Source: Rothia koreensis (GTDB lineage Bacteria > Actinomycetota > Actinomycetes > Actinomycetales > Micrococcaceae). Taken from it: DNA of 64,000 nucleotides. Below are positions 17,940-27,580 of the stretch, piece after piece. The notes under the pieces were generated by a model that was not told the DNA's origin, made no database searches, and worked only from the letters and a program-made list of their open reading frames with translations. Every line of letters starts with the position of its first letter. Positions within the stretch are counted from its first letter, which is position 1. The stretch covers positions 1-64,000 of the forward strand of contig NZ_NOIQ01000010.1 in the NCBI RefSeq assembly GCF_004136575.1. Reading direction: 5' to 3'. Both the position numbers and the translations under genes were made by a program.

Positions 17940-18896
17940 TCAGATGACATCCATGTTGTCGATGAGCCGGGTTCCGCCCACGCGAATCGCGGCGAGCGCC
18001 GTCGCCCGTTCCGAATTCTCGACGGGCGCCTCGAAGGTCTTGGGGTCGACGATCTCGAGGTATTCGAGGTCCACTCCGTCCCGGTCGGATATCCGTTCCC
18101 TCGCGGCGTCGACGTCGATTCCGGCGTAGCCCCGTGAGAGCCCTTCCTCGCGCAAGAGGGCGAGGGTGCGGGAGAGCACGAGGGCGGCTTTCCTCTCCTC
18201 GGGATCCAGATAGGAGTTGCGGGAGGACATCGCGAGGCCGTCGTCGTCACGGACGATGGCCACGGGGCAGACCACCAGCGGGATCGCGAAGTCGGCCACC
18301 ATCCGCTGGACCAGGGCGACCTGCTGGGCGTCCTTCTGGCCGAAGTACGCGCGGCCCCGATGTGGGCCCGCGGCGGCAACGACGACGTTGAACAGCTTGT
18401 TGACCACGGTCAGCACGCCATCGAAGTGTCCCGGCCGGGCGGCCCCTTCGAACATGGTTCCGAGCCGGCCGGAGCTCACGCGCACAAGGGGCTCGCCTCC
18501 GGGGTACATGACCTCGAGTTCCGGGATGAACACGATGTCGACCCCGTACTCCCGCAGCAGGGCCAGATCCTCGTCCGGCTGGCGCGGGTACTTGTCGTAG
18601 TCCTCTCCGGGTCCGAACTGGAGCGGGTTGACGAAGATCGAGACTGCGACGACGTCGTTCTGCTCACGCGCTCTTTCGATGAGGGTTGCGTGCCCGTCGT
18701 GCAGTGCACCCATGGTCGGGACGAAACCGAGGGTCGCCACACGGGGCGTCGTGGGCTCGGCGTCGGGATCGCTGCGGTGCGCCGAGAGGGTTTCGGCCTC
18801 GGCCGCGTGGATCCTCGCTTCGGCGTCGCCCATGCGTTGGCTGATGTGGGCGGAAAATTCTTCCAGGGTTCGAGCGATGAACAGCTCACCCGTCAT
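17940..18896 (-). CDS. panC: Pantothenate synthetase PanC
   Basis: A 318-residue enzyme joining pantoate and beta-alanine with ATP to make pantothenate. The HIGH-type nucleotide motif is in FVPTMGALHDGHATLIERAR, followed by SIFVNPLQFGPGEDYDKYPR. The KMSKS-like element is LAMSSRNSYLDPEER. The ATG at 18896 (MTGELFIARTLEEFSAHI) has a doubled AAGGAAGGA ribosome site; the frame to 18971 is leader. It carries an insert of about 25 residues near the N-terminus (AETLSAHRSDPDAEPTTPR) compared with E. coli PanC. Confidence 0.95.
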   Translation of the reverse strand: MTGELFIARTLEEFSAHISQRMGDAEARIHAAEAETLSAHRSDPDAEPTTPRVATLGFVPTMGALHDGHATLIERAREQNDVVAVSIFVNPLQFGPGEDYDKYPRQPDEDLALLREYGVDIVFIPELEVMYPGGEPLVRVSSGRLGTMFEGAARPGHFDGVLTVVNKLFNVVVAAAGPHRGRAYFGQKDAQQVALVQRMVADFAIPLVVCPVAIVRDDDGLAMSSRNSYLDPEERKAALVLSRTLALLREEGLSRGYAGIDVDAARERISDRDGVDLEYLEIVDPKTFEAPVENSERATALAAIRVGGTRLIDNMDVI

Positions 18897-18963
18897 AGTC
18901 GTCCTTCCTTGAGCGAATACCGCGGCACGGCCTGTCGGTGCGAATGGCCGGGTGCCACGGGGG

Positions 18964-18998
18964 CGAGGCACCTCCGCGACTGGGCGCGGGATGCCTCG
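18964..18998 (-). terminator. Hairpin between the DUF2520 gene and panC
   Basis: CGAGGCA (18964-18970) pairs with TGCCTCG (18992-18998), and CCGCG inside pairs with CGCGG. It lies in the 116-base gap after the DUF2520 stop and marks a probable operon boundary before panC. Confidence 0.5.
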
Positions 18999-19012
18999 GA
19001 CCGCAATGCAGT

Positions 19013-19951
19013 TTACTGTTCGTGGCCGCCGCTTTCACTTTTGTGCGAATTTTCGAGACCGAGAGCACGCAATATGCGTTCGAGCGCCTCGTCCGGAAGG
19101 GCTCCCCTGCGATTGGCCCGATAAGCGCTGGCCTCCGCCATGGCGAGGTAGGCGGCGCCGATGTCCGGGGCAGATTCCTCCGTCGCGAACCCCTCGAGGT
19201 TTTCCCGATGGGTCTGGACGGTTCCGGCGTCTCCACGTACCACGGGCCCGGTCAGCGCGCCGTCCCCCGAGGCCAGGGCGTTGTCGATGCTCGCACGGAC
19301 GAGGGGCCCCAAGACCTCCCCGGGATTCTCGATGCCCATGCTCTCCAAGATCTGGGAGGCCTGGCCGACGAGCGTGACCGAATGATTCGAGGCGTGGGCC
19401 AGCGCGGCATGGTAGAGCGGCCTGTCCCCCTCCGCGACGACCACGGGTTCCCCGCCCATCTCGACGACGAGGGCCTGCGCGATCGGCAGAAAGGGGCCGG
19501 AGGCCGTGACACCGAAGGAAGCCGTGTGCAAACGCGCCAGGTCCAGGGAAAGTCCCGTGAACGTCATGACCGGGTGCACGGCCAGAGCAATCGCACCGGC
19601 TTCCCGACCCGGCTCCAGGACGTCAGTACCGAACCGGCCGGAGGTGTGCACGAGGATCTGCCCGGTCGTGAAGTGCCCGGCCTGGGCGAGACCCGAGACG
19701 AGCGGGCCGAGTTCGTCATCCGGCACCGCGAAGAGCACGACCTCGCTCCGCTCGACGATCTGCGGAATCGGCAGAACCGGGACATCGGGCAAGAGAGCCT
19801 CGGCGCGGGTTCGCGAGTCCTCCGACACCGCGTGGACCCCGACCAGCGCGTGGCCCGCGGACCGGAGGGCGGCACCGAGAACGGCACCGACCTTGCCTGC
19901 GCCGATGACGCCGATGCCGAGGCGCCCGGGACGGTTGGCTGGTTCGCTCAT
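19013..19951 (-). CDS. DUF2520 / Rossmann-like NAD(P)-binding protein
   Basis: A 312-residue protein with an N-terminal dinucleotide fold, GIGVIGAGKVGAVLGAALRSAGHALVGVH (about residues 12-40), and the second strand motif VVLFAVPDDEL. The C-terminal all-helical half contains HPVMTFTG and ALAHASNHSVTLVGQASQIL, the DUF2520 pattern related to 6-phosphogluconate and ketopantoate reductase folds. The gene is often beside panC in actinobacteria, so a ketopantoate-reductase-like step is conceivable but unproven. Its start overlaps the stop of the PH-domain gene by four bases. Confidence 0.8.
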   Translation of the reverse strand: MSEPANRPGRLGIGVIGAGKVGAVLGAALRSAGHALVGVHAVSEDSRTRAEALLPDVPVLPIPQIVERSEVVLFAVPDDELGPLVSGLAQAGHFTTGQILVHTSGRFGTDVLEPGREAGAIALAVHPVMTFTGLSLDLARLHTASFGVTASGPFLPIAQALVVEMGGEPVVVAEGDRPLYHAALAHASNHSVTLVGQASQILESMGIENPGEVLGPLVRASIDNALASGDGALTGPVVRGDAGTVQTHRENLEGFATEESAPDIGAAYLAMAEASAYRANRRGALPDEALERILRALGLENSHKSESGGHEQ

Positions 19952-21549
19952 GATGTTGCGGAGTCCTCGCTCGGGGTCAGTGATGTGTCAGTGCGGGGCG
20001 CCGTGGGGGTGCCGGGCGTTGTGTCGGCGGAAATCCGCCGAGCGAAGGCCGCCCGCGCGGCCTGTTCGCGGATCATCTCACGCACGTCCTCGGTCGCCAA
20101 GTGCTCGACCTTCGTGCTGACTTCCCCGCCGACCGAGTCCAACCTCGCGGTGGCCAGTCCGAGCCGCCTGAGCAGAGGGCCGCTCTCGAGGGCGACCGAT
20201 TGTGTCCTCTCATGCGGAACCACGCTGAGCCGCCGCCTGAGCCATCCTCCGCGAAGCAGCAGGAGGTCCGGCGTGGTGGCATAGCCGTTGCGCCGATAGT
20301 TGAACGGATCGAGCCACCGGGACCTGCGGGGTGCCACCACGAAACCGTTCTCCGGGCCGCTGCCCTCGAGCGCGCTCCGAAGCCGGTACCCGTCGACGCC
20401 GCCGTCCTCGGACGTCTCGACGACGTGCGGAAGGATATTCATCAGGTCCTGTCCCGTGCCCACGGGCAGGAGGGTCCTGTGCTGCTCTTCGGACGACGAC
20501 GTCCCCAGCCCCGCGGAGTTGATGCGCACACGGAACCAACCCGGGATCCTCCACAGCAGCGGCTGGTCGATGCCGACGGCCTGGATACGGCCCAGCGGCA
20601 GGGTCCGAGTACGTGTGGAGGTCAACCCGTATCTCATTCTGAATCCGTCGCAGGTCCTGGTCAGCGTGAAGTTCGCCCCGGTGTTGACCGAGCTCCACAC
20701 ACCGCCGACGAGACTCAGTATCGCCGGGACGAAAACGAAGCCGCCGACCTCCGGCAGGAAGAGACCGAAAGCCAACGAACCGCAGAGCACGACCAGGAAC
20801 CAGAGCCCGGTTCCGCCCAGGAGCGTCGAGACGATCGCTCGGCCGGGACCGACGGAGGCGAGCGGAGCCTCGTTCATGTCCGAGGTCTCCGATTCCGGAT
20901 GCGGTTTCACCTCTGGACCGGCCTGCGGGCGGCCCGCCGCGTGCCGACCGGAATCGGAATCCTGGTCGGCGCCCGCCGACTGCGCACTGTTGGCTTCCGC
21001 GCCCAGTGATGTCGACGCCGATTCCTCGGCCCGGATCGCATTGCGACGTCCCAGGAGCTGCTCTCGCAACGCCTCGGCGTCCTTCTTCCTGAGGTACTGG
21101 AGGTGGAGGGCGGCGTCGCCCGAATCCGCGACGTCGAACCGAAGCTCAGCCAGCCCCACGAGGCGTGCCATGAACGGTTGGAAGATCTCGATGCTCTGGA
21201 CGCGGTCGAGACGTGCTTGCTTGTCCGTGCGGAACAGCCACCCCTGGCGCACGCGTACGGAGTCTGCGGTCACCGTGAAACGAGTGAACCACCAGTTGAG
21301 GAACATTCCTCCCAGTACGACCACGATCAGGAGTGTCAGGCCGAGCCAAGCGAGAATATTCAATGACGTCAGAAAGTCGACGACATTGTTGCGCAGGGAT
21401 TCAGCGTCCGTTTTGCCTTCGAAGATGTCTTCGATGAAATTGCGTCCGACCGCGAACAGTGCGATCAGGATCGCGAACCAGAATCTCGCCAAGGGGCTCA
21501 GCGGGTGGACGCGCCGCCACCGCTGGGTATCAGGAGTCTGCGAGTCCAT
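19948..21549 (-). CDS. Multi-PH-domain membrane protein (YdbT-like)
   Basis: A 533-residue membrane protein with repeated bacterial PH (bPH2/DUF304) domains, each following a hydrophobic hairpin. Recurrent motifs are YSDSVRVRQGWLFRTDKQARLDRVQSIEIFQP, GFRMRYGLTSTRTRTLPLGRIQAVGIDQPLLWRIPGW and LLLRGGWLRRRLSVVPHERTQSVALESGPL, so three PH units are visible. A Ser/Glu/Ala-rich linker lies near residues 170-220. Related Bacillus YdbS/YdbT proteins act in membrane stress and bacteriocin resistance. It follows the shorter PH gene by three bases and overlaps the DUF2520 start by four. Confidence 0.85.
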   Translation of the reverse strand: MDSQTPDTQRWRRVHPLSPLARFWFAILIALFAVGRNFIEDIFEGKTDAESLRNNVVDFLTSLNILAWLGLTLLIVVVLGGMFLNWWFTRFTVTADSVRVRQGWLFRTDKQARLDRVQSIEIFQPFMARLVGLAELRFDVADSGDAALHLQYLRKKDAEALREQLLGRRNAIRAEESASTSLGAEANSAQSAGADQDSDSGRHAAGRPQAGPEVKPHPESETSDMNEAPLASVGPGRAIVSTLLGGTGLWFLVVLCGSLAFGLFLPEVGGFVFVPAILSLVGGVWSSVNTGANFTLTRTCDGFRMRYGLTSTRTRTLPLGRIQAVGIDQPLLWRIPGWFRVRINSAGLGTSSSEEQHRTLLPVGTGQDLMNILPHVVETSEDGGVDGYRLRSALEGSGPENGFVVAPRRSRWLDPFNYRRNGYATTPDLLLLRGGWLRRRLSVVPHERTQSVALESGPLLRRLGLATARLDSVGGEVSTKVEHLATEDVREMIREQAARAAFARRISADTTPGTPTAPRTDTSLTPSEDSATS

Positions 21550-21552
21550 CGG

Positions 21553-22218
21553 TCACAGCCCCGCGAGTCGGTTGTCGCCGCGCTCGGTCAGCTCGTGCCG
21601 GAGTCGGGCGGCTTCTTCGGCCGTGATCCCCTCGATCTTCGCGTCGGTCGAGGACGACGCCGTATGCAGCTCGACCTTGGCCAGGCCGAATCTCCGCTCG
21701 AGAGGCCCGACGGAAACCTCGACGGTCTGGAGTCGGCCGTAAGGAATCGCATTGACTTTGTGCCACATCGCGCCGTGACGGATGAGCAGGTCGTCGTCGC
21801 GCTCGGAATAGCCGCGGGCTCGGGCACGGCGGGGCACGAGCGCAACGCTGATGACGACGCCCACCGCGTACGCGGCTGGCACGGCGATGGCCAACCACAA
21901 CCACGGCCAGTTCCACCATCCGAGGCTCACCATGACGAGGGGAATGCACAGCGCCGCGGTGACCACTGCTCCCCAAATGATTTCGTTGACCAACAGCAAC
22001 TTGGGGTAGCGGGTGTCGGGCCGGACCCACTCGGTAGACCACGGGTCGAGTTCCCGAAGAGTCCGTTCAAAACGCGGAGACCCGGGACCCAGGTGTCGAC
22101 GTCGGGCGCTTCCTGAGGTGTCCGAGCCCGGACGGTCGACCTCCTCCTTCGGTCCGTTGTCCGTCGAATGCTCGTGCGGGGACACCGAGTGCTTCTCAGT
22201 CTCTCCGGTTCCTGGCAT
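21553..22218 (-). CDS. PH-domain membrane protein (YdbS-like)
   Basis: A 221-residue protein with a polar N-terminal region of about 75 residues, two transmembrane helices (about 95-140: EIIWGAVVTAALCIPLVMVSLGWWNWPWLWLAIAVPAAYAVGVVISV) and one bPH2 domain with the signature YSERDDDLLIRHGAMWHKVNAIPYGRLQTVEVSVGPLERRFGL. It pairs with the longer protein downstream as YdbS does with YdbT. The ATG 22218 start (MPGTGETEKHS) has AGAAGG upstream and overlaps the end of the DUF3180 gene by 23 bases. Confidence 0.85.
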   Translation of the reverse strand: MPGTGETEKHSVSPHEHSTDNGPKEEVDRPGSDTSGSARRRHLGPGSPRFERTLRELDPWSTEWVRPDTRYPKLLLVNEIIWGAVVTAALCIPLVMVSLGWWNWPWLWLAIAVPAAYAVGVVISVALVPRRARARGYSERDDDLLIRHGAMWHKVNAIPYGRLQTVEVSVGPLERRFGLAKVELHTASSSTDAKIEGITAEEAARLRHELTERGDNRLAGL

Positions 22219-22738
22219 ATCCGCCTTCTCCCTCGGGTATGTCTTGGTCCGAACCTCGCCGAGTGGTGACGTCCTGGTCCGATTCGGATCTGTCCGAATC
22301 GTCGGGTGGTCTCTTGCACCATGTCTCTGCGAGGCAGCCCGCGATGCACACCATCGCGCCCACCACAACATTAGCGAGGCTCAGCAACAAAGTGTCCGAT
22401 GCCGGGCGGAAGCGCAGGAGAGCGAGTTCGTAAGCGACGATTCCCGCGGCCCAACCGAAGAGGAGCGCACCGTACACGGCGCAGGTCTGGGCCAGGACGG
22501 CGATTCTGGACGCGACGATCGGCTCGATGGGCTTGTGCTTGGGATCCTTGACGTGCGCCCTGACTTTCCATCCGAGGGCGAGGGCCGCAGCCGCCAGGAG
22601 CACACTGACCGCCAGCGTCGGCCAGGGGAGGATGAACCCGACCTCTCGGAAGTCCGGCCATATGCCCGTCGCGAGGCCACCCGCGGCAAGTGCAACGGCG
22701 GCAATCAGCGCGAGCCACCTGTATCGCAATGGCTTCAT
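22196..22738 (-). CDS. DUF3180 membrane protein
   Basis: A 180-residue actinobacterial membrane protein with four hydrophobic segments (residues about 8-25, 33-57, 78-105 and 112-140) and a charged C-terminal tail. DUF3180 proteins are encoded next to folK across actinobacteria; the function is unknown. The ATG at 22738 overlaps the folK stop by four bases, so it is translationally coupled to the folate genes. Confidence 0.85.
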   Translation of the reverse strand: MKPLRYRWLALIAAVALAAGGLATGIWPDFREVGFILPWPTLAVSVLLAAAALALGWKVRAHVKDPKHKPIEPIVASRIAVLAQTCAVYGALLFGWAAGIVAYELALLRFRPASDTLLLSLANVVVGAMVCIAGCLAETWCKRPPDDSDRSESDQDVTTRRGSDQDIPEGEGGYARNRRD

Positions 22739-23250
22739 GTACTCGGCTCCGGTTTGTCCGTCGCGTCCAGGTATCCGCGGACACCGTCTCGATCCGCCGC
22801 CCGTTCGGCCAGCTCGGCGACGGACACGCCGTCCAGCACGGCGTCGGGGTCCATGCGCGCCCAGGGAGCTAGGACAAAGGCCCTTTCGGCGGCACGAGGA
22901 TGGGGCAGGTTCAGTTCGGGCTCGTCCATGTACAGGTCGCCGAAGGTCACGATGTCCACGTCCAGGGTTCGGGGGCCCCAGCGCACCGTGCGGACTCGGT
23001 GAAAGTCTTCCTCTATGCCCTGGCAGAAACGCAACAGGGCGAAGGGGCTCAGGCCGGTACTGACCCTGACGATCTGATTGAGGTAATCGGGCTGCCCCTC
23101 AGGACCTCCGACCGGGGCCGTGACGGCAACCGGCGACACGTCCTCGACTGAGATCCTGTCATTCTCCGCGAGCGCCTCGATGGCCTTCGAGAGGGTGTCC
23201 CGAGACTCCCCCAGATTGGAGCCGAGGGCAATGATGGAATCGACGGTCAT
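22735..23250 (-). CDS. folK: 6-hydroxymethyl-dihydropterin pyrophosphokinase FolK
   Basis: A 171-residue HPPK that transfers pyrophosphate from ATP to 6-hydroxymethyl-7,8-dihydropterin. The start MTVDSIIALGSNLGESRDTLSKAIEAL and the metal/substrate motif VRTVRWGPRTLDVDIVTFGD followed by LNLPHPRAAERAFVLAPW are diagnostic. The ATG at 23250 overlaps the folB stop by four bases; the in-frame extension to 23688 is non-coding shadow over folB. It acts directly before FolP in folate synthesis. Confidence 0.96.
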   Translation of the reverse strand: MTVDSIIALGSNLGESRDTLSKAIEALAENDRISVEDVSPVAVTAPVGGPEGQPDYLNQIVRVSTGLSPFALLRFCQGIEEDFHRVRTVRWGPRTLDVDIVTFGDLYMDEPELNLPHPRAAERAFVLAPWARMDPDAVLDGVSVAELAERAADRDGVRGYLDATDKPEPST

Positions 23251-23663
23251 GGTTTCTCCCGGTAGATCGTGACCGAAACGTCCGCGAACGTGACTTGGAT
23301 GGGGGCCTTCGGTTTGTGGACGGTGACCTCGACGGCGGACACCTCGTAGGACGCGAACAGGCTGCTCACGATGCGTTCGGCCAAAGTCTCGATGAGGTCC
23401 ACCGGGTCGCCCACGATGACGTCCTTGACTGTCTCGGCCACCGCGCCGTAATTGACGGTGTGTTCGAGATCGTCGGTCCTGGCAGCGGGAGCGCAATTGG
23501 TGAACAGCGTGACGTCCACGAAGAACGGCTGTCCCACGCGCTTCTCCTGGTCGAAGACCCCGTGATAGCCCACCGCTCCGATCCCGGAGATTGCGATGCG
23601 GTCCTGCCGCGTCGGGGCGTGCGGTGCCGGGTCGGCGGGTCTGCTCGGGAGGTTCTCCGTCAT
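23247..23663 (-). CDS. folB: Dihydroneopterin aldolase FolB
   Basis: A 138-residue enzyme that cleaves dihydroneopterin to 6-hydroxymethyl-dihydropterin. Family elements are IAISGIGAVGYHGVFDQEKRVGQPFFVDVTL (with the active-site Glu), DLEHTVNYGAVAETVKDVI, DLIETLAERIVSSLF and VTVHKPKAPI. The N-terminus is about 20 residues longer than usual; the ATG at 23663 has GAGGGGACGG upstream. The 64-base AT-richer gap to folP suggests an internal promoter for folB-folK-DUF3180-PH genes. Confidence 0.95.
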   Translation of the reverse strand: MTENLPSRPADPAPHAPTRQDRIAISGIGAVGYHGVFDQEKRVGQPFFVDVTLFTNCAPAARTDDLEHTVNYGAVAETVKDVIVGDPVDLIETLAERIVSSLFASYEVSAVEVTVHKPKAPIQVTFADVSVTIYREKP

Positions 23664-23727
23664 GTGTCCGTCCCCTCAGGTCCAGCAAATATCTATTGCT
23701 ATGCGATGTGATTGACTGCGTTGACTA

Positions 23728-24696
23728 TCAGGATGCGTCACCAGAGGCTTCTGTGGCGAGCAGTTTGCGGGTGACATCCACCGCATTCCGGCTCGAGGCG
23801 GCGTCGTGGACCCTGACCGCCCAGGCTCCCCTCTCGGCGGCAAGGGCGGAGATCGCCGCGGTCGCGGCGTCCCTCTCCGACGGCGGGGGAACCTGCAGGT
23901 CAGCCCCTCCCGACTCGTCGATGCTTTCCTCACGCGACCGGGCCATCAGGGTTCCGATGAACCTCTTCCGTGAAGCCGCGATCAGAACGGGGTGCCCGAT
24001 ATCGGTGAATCTGCCCATGCCTGCCAGCAGGTCCCAGTCCTGGTCTCCTGCCTTGGCGAATCCCAGGCCCGGGTCCAGAATCAGTTGTTCCCGCTTGACG
24101 CCACGGTCCAGGAACCTTTCGCGCCACTCGAGCAATTCCGCCCGCACGTCCTCGACCGTGTTCTCGTAGACGGCCCGACGGTCCATGGACCGGGAGTCCC
24201 CTCGGGCGTGGGTGAGAATATACGGAACGCCGGTATCACGGACCAGGTCGATCATGTCGTCCGTGACCCGTTCGCCCGAGACGTCGTTGATGATGTGCGC
24301 CCCGGCCTCGACCGCACGACGCGCGGTCTCACCGTGCATCGTGTCCACGGACATCACGACGCCGCGCGCGGCCAGTTCCCGGATGACCGGCAGAATCCTG
24401 TCCTGCTCGGTCGGGACCGCGACGGGGCTGGCTCCGGGTCTCGTGGACTCGCCCCCGACGTCGACGATGTCCGCGCCCGCGAGCACCAGGTCCAGAGCGT
24501 GTCTCACGGCTCCGGACCTGTCGGCGTGCTGCCCACCGTCGGAGAACGAATCGGGGGTGACGTTGAGGATCCCCATGACCAGGGTCCGTCCGCGAGGCAG
24601 ATTGTCGAACGATCCCCAACCGCGCACGGATTCCTGTTCCGGGGAGAGTTCGAGCTCGCCACCGAGGGATCCGGACGTGGACGAGGATGCGGTCAC
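23728..24696 (-). CDS. folP: Dihydropteroate synthase FolP
   Basis: A 322-residue TIM-barrel enzyme that joins 6-hydroxymethyl-dihydropterin pyrophosphate and p-aminobenzoate; it is the sulfonamide target. Visible signatures are [40 protein letters not shown] and [11 protein letters not shown], with [12 protein letters not shown] near the C-terminus. The GTG at 24696 is inferred from its four-base overlap (GTGA) with the folE stop and leaves a polar leader of about 30 residues. Longer in-frame sequence to 24822 overlaps folE and is rejected. Confidence 0.95.
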   Translation of the reverse strand: MTASSSTSGSLGGELELSPEQESVRGWGSFDNLPRGRTLVMGILNVTPDSFSDGGQHADRSGAVRHALDLVLAGADIVDVGGESTRPGASPVAVPTEQDRILPVIRELAARGVVMSVDTMHGETARRAVEAGAHIINDVSGERVTDDMIDLVRDTGVPYILTHARGDSRSMDRRAVYENTVEDVRAELLEWRERFLDRGVKREQLILDPGLGFAKAGDQDWDLLAGMGRFTDIGHPVLIAASRKRFIGTLMARSREESIDESGGADLQVPPPSERDAATAAISALAAERGAWAVRVHDAASSRNAVDVTRKLLATEASGDAS

Positions 24697-25262
24697 CGGC
24701 TCTTGCCTCCCATGATGAGGCCCATGGCCTCGGAGCGCGTCGCGGTGTCCCTCATCTGTCCGCGCACGGCGGAGGTCACGGTCTTCGCCCCGGGTTTCTG
24801 CACACCACGCATCGACATGCACATGTGCTCACCCTCGATGACCACCATCGCCCCCGCTGGTTCGAGGGAGTCCTCGATGGCCTCGACGATTTGGGTCGTG
24901 AGACGTTCCTGGACCTGCGGTCGCTTCGCGTAGAGGTCCACCAGCCGGGCGAATTTGGACAGGCCCGTCACACGCCCGCTGGCTCCGGGTATGTAGGCCA
25001 CGTGCGCCAGGCCGTAGAAGGGCACCAAATGGTGCTCACACATCGAGAAGAAGTCGATGTCCTTGACCAGGACCATCTCCGAGTGGTCGATGTCGAAGGT
25101 GGTCGCCAACAGTTCGGTGGGATCCGTGCCCAGGCCGGAAAACACCTCGGCGTAGGACCGCGCGACCCGCGCCGGTGTATCTTTCAGACCGTCCCTGTCC
25201 GGGTCCTCGCCGATCGCGGCCAAGATCTCGCGGACAGCGGCTTCGATGCGAGGCTGATCCAT
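24693..25262 (-). CDS. folE: GTP cyclohydrolase I FolE
   Basis: A 189-residue enzyme that converts GTP to dihydroneopterin triphosphate, the entry step of folate synthesis. Zinc and active-site motifs are in [25 protein letters not shown] and the C-terminal [16 protein letters not shown], with [34 protein letters not shown] between. Length matches short FolE proteins. Only two bases separate it from the ftsH stop, and it overlaps folP by four bases, so ftsH-folE-folP form one transcription unit. Confidence 0.97.
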   Translation of the reverse strand: MDQPRIEAAVREILAAIGEDPDRDGLKDTPARVARSYAEVFSGLGTDPTELLATTFDIDHSEMVLVKDIDFFSMCEHHLVPFYGLAHVAYIPGASGRVTGLSKFARLVDLYAKRPQVQERLTTQIVEAIEDSLEPAGAMVVIEGEHMCMSMRGVQKPGAKTVTSAVRGQMRDTATRSEAMGLIMGGKSR

Positions 25263-25264
25263 GA

Positions 25265-27442
25265 CTACGCCTGGTCGCCCGAGGTGCCGTCGTCGGGCTT
25301 CGGGCCTCCCGCAGGGCCCTGGCCGGGTTCGTCGGAACCGGGCTCGCCCGGTCCCGGCTGAGGACCGTTGTCGGGCGGGACGGCGCCGGAAGAATTCTCC
25401 GGGACCTCGAGGGGATGCTCGGGCTTGGCCGCGACGGCCTGGTCCTGGGGCGCCATGGTCTCGGGATCCTCGGCGCCGGCTTCGGCGGCCTCTTCCTTCT
25501 CGGCAGGAGTCGTTATGGGAGGCATGCTCGAGACCGGGCGCGTCTCCTTGGAGAGCCAGACGTCGCGCAGCGGGCGCTTGCGCACGTCCTTGAAGATGTC
25601 GGCGATCTCGCGCTCGTTCAGGGTCTCCTTGTCCAGCAGTTCGAAAGCGAGACGGTCCAGGACGTCGCGATTCTCCGTCAGGATTTCGTAGGCCTCGTCG
25701 TGCGCGCTGTCGATCAGGGTGCGGACCTCGGCGTCGATCTTGGCAGCGAGTTCGTCCGAGTACTCGGGTCCGCTCGAGCCGGCGTCGCGCCCCATGAAGG
25801 GCTCCGAATTCCCCGAGCCCAGCTTGACCGACCCGATCACGGAACTCATGCCGTACTCGGTGACCATCTTGCGGGCTGTCCCGGTCGCCTTGTCGATGTC
25901 GTTGGCCGCGCCCGTGGACGGGTCATGGAACACGATTTCCTCCGCGGCACGGCCGCCCAAAGCGTAGGCGAGCTGGTCGAGGAGCTCGTTCCTGGTGGTC
26001 GAGTACTTGTCGTCGACCGGCATGACCATGGTGTATCCCAGCGCGCGACCGCGCGGGAGGATGGTGATCTTGGTGACGGGATCGGTATTGCGCAGAGCCG
26101 CGGCCACGAGCGCGTGCCCACCTTCGTGGTAGGCGGTGATCTTGCGTTCGAGCTCCTTCATGAGCCGGGACCGCCTCTGCGGTCCGGCGATGACGCGGTC
26201 GATCGCCTCGTCCAGCGCCCGGTCGTCGATGATCTGGGCGTTGGATCGCGCCGTCAGGAGAGCGGCCTCGTTCATGACGTTGGCCAGGTCCGCACCCGTG
26301 AACCCCGGGGTCCGCTTGGCCACGGCGCCCATGTCCACGTTCTCGGCCAGACGCTTGCCCTGTGCGTGGACCTCGAGGATCTGCTTGCGGCCCTTCAGGT
26401 CCGGGGCATCCACGCCGATCTGGCGGTCGAAACGCCCGGGACGGAGGAGGGCGGGGTCCAGAACATCGGGACGGTTGGTCGCAGCGATGAGAATGATGTT
26501 GGTGTTCTCGTCGAACCCGTCCATTTCAACGAGCAGCTGGTTGAGGGTCTGCTCGCGCTCGTCGTTGCCGCCGCCCATGCCGGCGCCGCGCTGGCGTCCC
26601 ACGGCGTCGATCTCGTCGACGAAGATAATGGCGGCGTCGTTCTGCTTGGCCTGCTCGAACAGGTCACGCACGCGGGATGCGCCCACACCGACGAACATTT
26701 CGACGAAATCGGACCCCGAGATCGAGTAGAACGGAACGCCCGCCTCGCCGGCAACCGCCTTCGCGAGCAAGGTCTTGCCCGTACCCGGAGGACCGTAGAG
26801 CAGCACGCCCTTGGGGATCTTGGCCCCGACGGACGTGAATCGAGAGGGATCGGTCAGGAATTCCTTGACCTCGTGGAGTTCCTCGACCGCCTCGTCCGCG
26901 CCGGCGACGTCGACGAACTTGACCTGCGAGTTCTCCTTGTTGAACTTCTTGGCCTTCGACTTGCCGAAGTTCATGATCTGGCCGCCGCCACCGCCCATGC
27001 GGGAGAGGAGGAACCAGAAGATCAGCATGACCAGCAGGAAGGGCACGATGAAGCCCAGCATCGAAGTGAACCAGTTGTTCTGAACGGGCTGGTCCGTGTA
27101 CCCCTTCAGGCCGGCATCGTCCATGGCCTTGACGACGTCGCCCGATCGCGGCTCGACGTAATAGAACTCGACCTTCTTGCCCAGGTCGCGATCGCCCTCG
27201 TGGTAATTGTCCTTGAGCGAGAGCTCGACCTTCTGGTCGCCGTCGTAGATCTTGGCCTCGTTGACCTTGTCGTCCTTGAGCAACTCCATCCCCACGTTCG
27301 TGTCCACGCGGTTCGTGGAGGAGGACGTGGATACGAAGATCACGGGAAGCAGCACCAGAAGCGCCAGGAAGATCCAGAAATACGGCCCCTTGAGGATCCT
27401 GTCCTTGAGCGGCTTCTTCTGGTTGCTGTTTTGCTGAGCCAA
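25265..27442 (-). CDS. ftsH: ATP-dependent zinc metalloprotease FtsH
   Basis: A 725-residue membrane AAA+ protease. Two transmembrane helices (about residues 20-40 and 125-145) flank an extracytoplasmic loop. Walker A GPPGTGKT is at 217-224, followed by [15 protein letters not shown] and the second region of homology. The zinc motif HEGGH begins at H439. The C-terminus carries a Pro/Glu/Gly-rich tail of roughly 90 residues typical of actinobacteria. I choose the TTG at 27442 ([15 protein letters not shown]) because GGAGG lies nine bases upstream; no in-frame ATG fits. It leads the folate operon. Confidence 0.96.
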   Translation of the reverse strand: MAQQNSNQKKPLKDRILKGPYFWIFLALLVLLPVIFVSTSSSTNRVDTNVGMELLKDDKVNEAKIYDGDQKVELSLKDNYHEGDRDLGKKVEFYYVEPRSGDVVKAMDDAGLKGYTDQPVQNNWFTSMLGFIVPFLLVMLIFWFLLSRMGGGGGQIMNFGKSKAKKFNKENSQVKFVDVAGADEAVEELHEVKEFLTDPSRFTSVGAKIPKGVLLYGPPGTGKTLLAKAVAGEAGVPFYSISGSDFVEMFVGVGASRVRDLFEQAKQNDAAIIFVDEIDAVGRQRGAGMGGGNDEREQTLNQLLVEMDGFDENTNIILIAATNRPDVLDPALLRPGRFDRQIGVDAPDLKGRKQILEVHAQGKRLAENVDMGAVAKRTPGFTGADLANVMNEAALLTARSNAQIIDDRALDEAIDRVIAGPQRRSRLMKELERKITAYHEGGHALVAAALRNTDPVTKITILPRGRALGYTMVMPVDDKYSTTRNELLDQLAYALGGRAAEEIVFHDPSTGAANDIDKATGTARKMVTEYGMSSVIGSVKLGSGNSEPFMGRDAGSSGPEYSDELAAKIDAEVRTLIDSAHDEAYEILTENRDVLDRLAFELLDKETLNEREIADIFKDVRKRPLRDVWLSKETRPVSSMPPITTPAEKEEAAEAGAEDPETMAPQDQAVAAKPEHPLEVPENSSGAVPPDNGPQPGPGEPGSDEPGQGPAGGPKPDDGTSGDQA

Positions 27443-27513
27443 GCTAATTTTCCTCCGCGTGAAACGATCACGGTCGAGTTTGAATCCTCGCAATAGGGTA
27501 CAGCCGTGAGCTG

Positions 27514-27549
27514 AAGAGCGTCCGCTCTTCACCTCACAGCGGACATCCG
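27514..27549 (-). terminator. Hairpin between hpt and ftsH
   Basis: TGAAGAGC (27522-27529) and GCTCTTCA (27534-27541) form a perfect eight-base stem with loop GTCC. It is extended by GTGAG (27516-27520) paired with CTCAC (27543-27547) after one mismatch. It follows the hpt stop by about 35 bases and precedes ftsH by about 75, so it could end hpt transcription or fold in the ftsH leader. Confidence 0.5.
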
Positions 27550-27580
27550 CCGAGGAGCGTGGGAAATCCCTCGGGATTCC

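Noticed and set aside
25415-27496. A 693-codon plus-strand open frame opposite ftsH
   Set aside because: ftsH is unmistakable on the minus strand; this frame has no recognisable domain.
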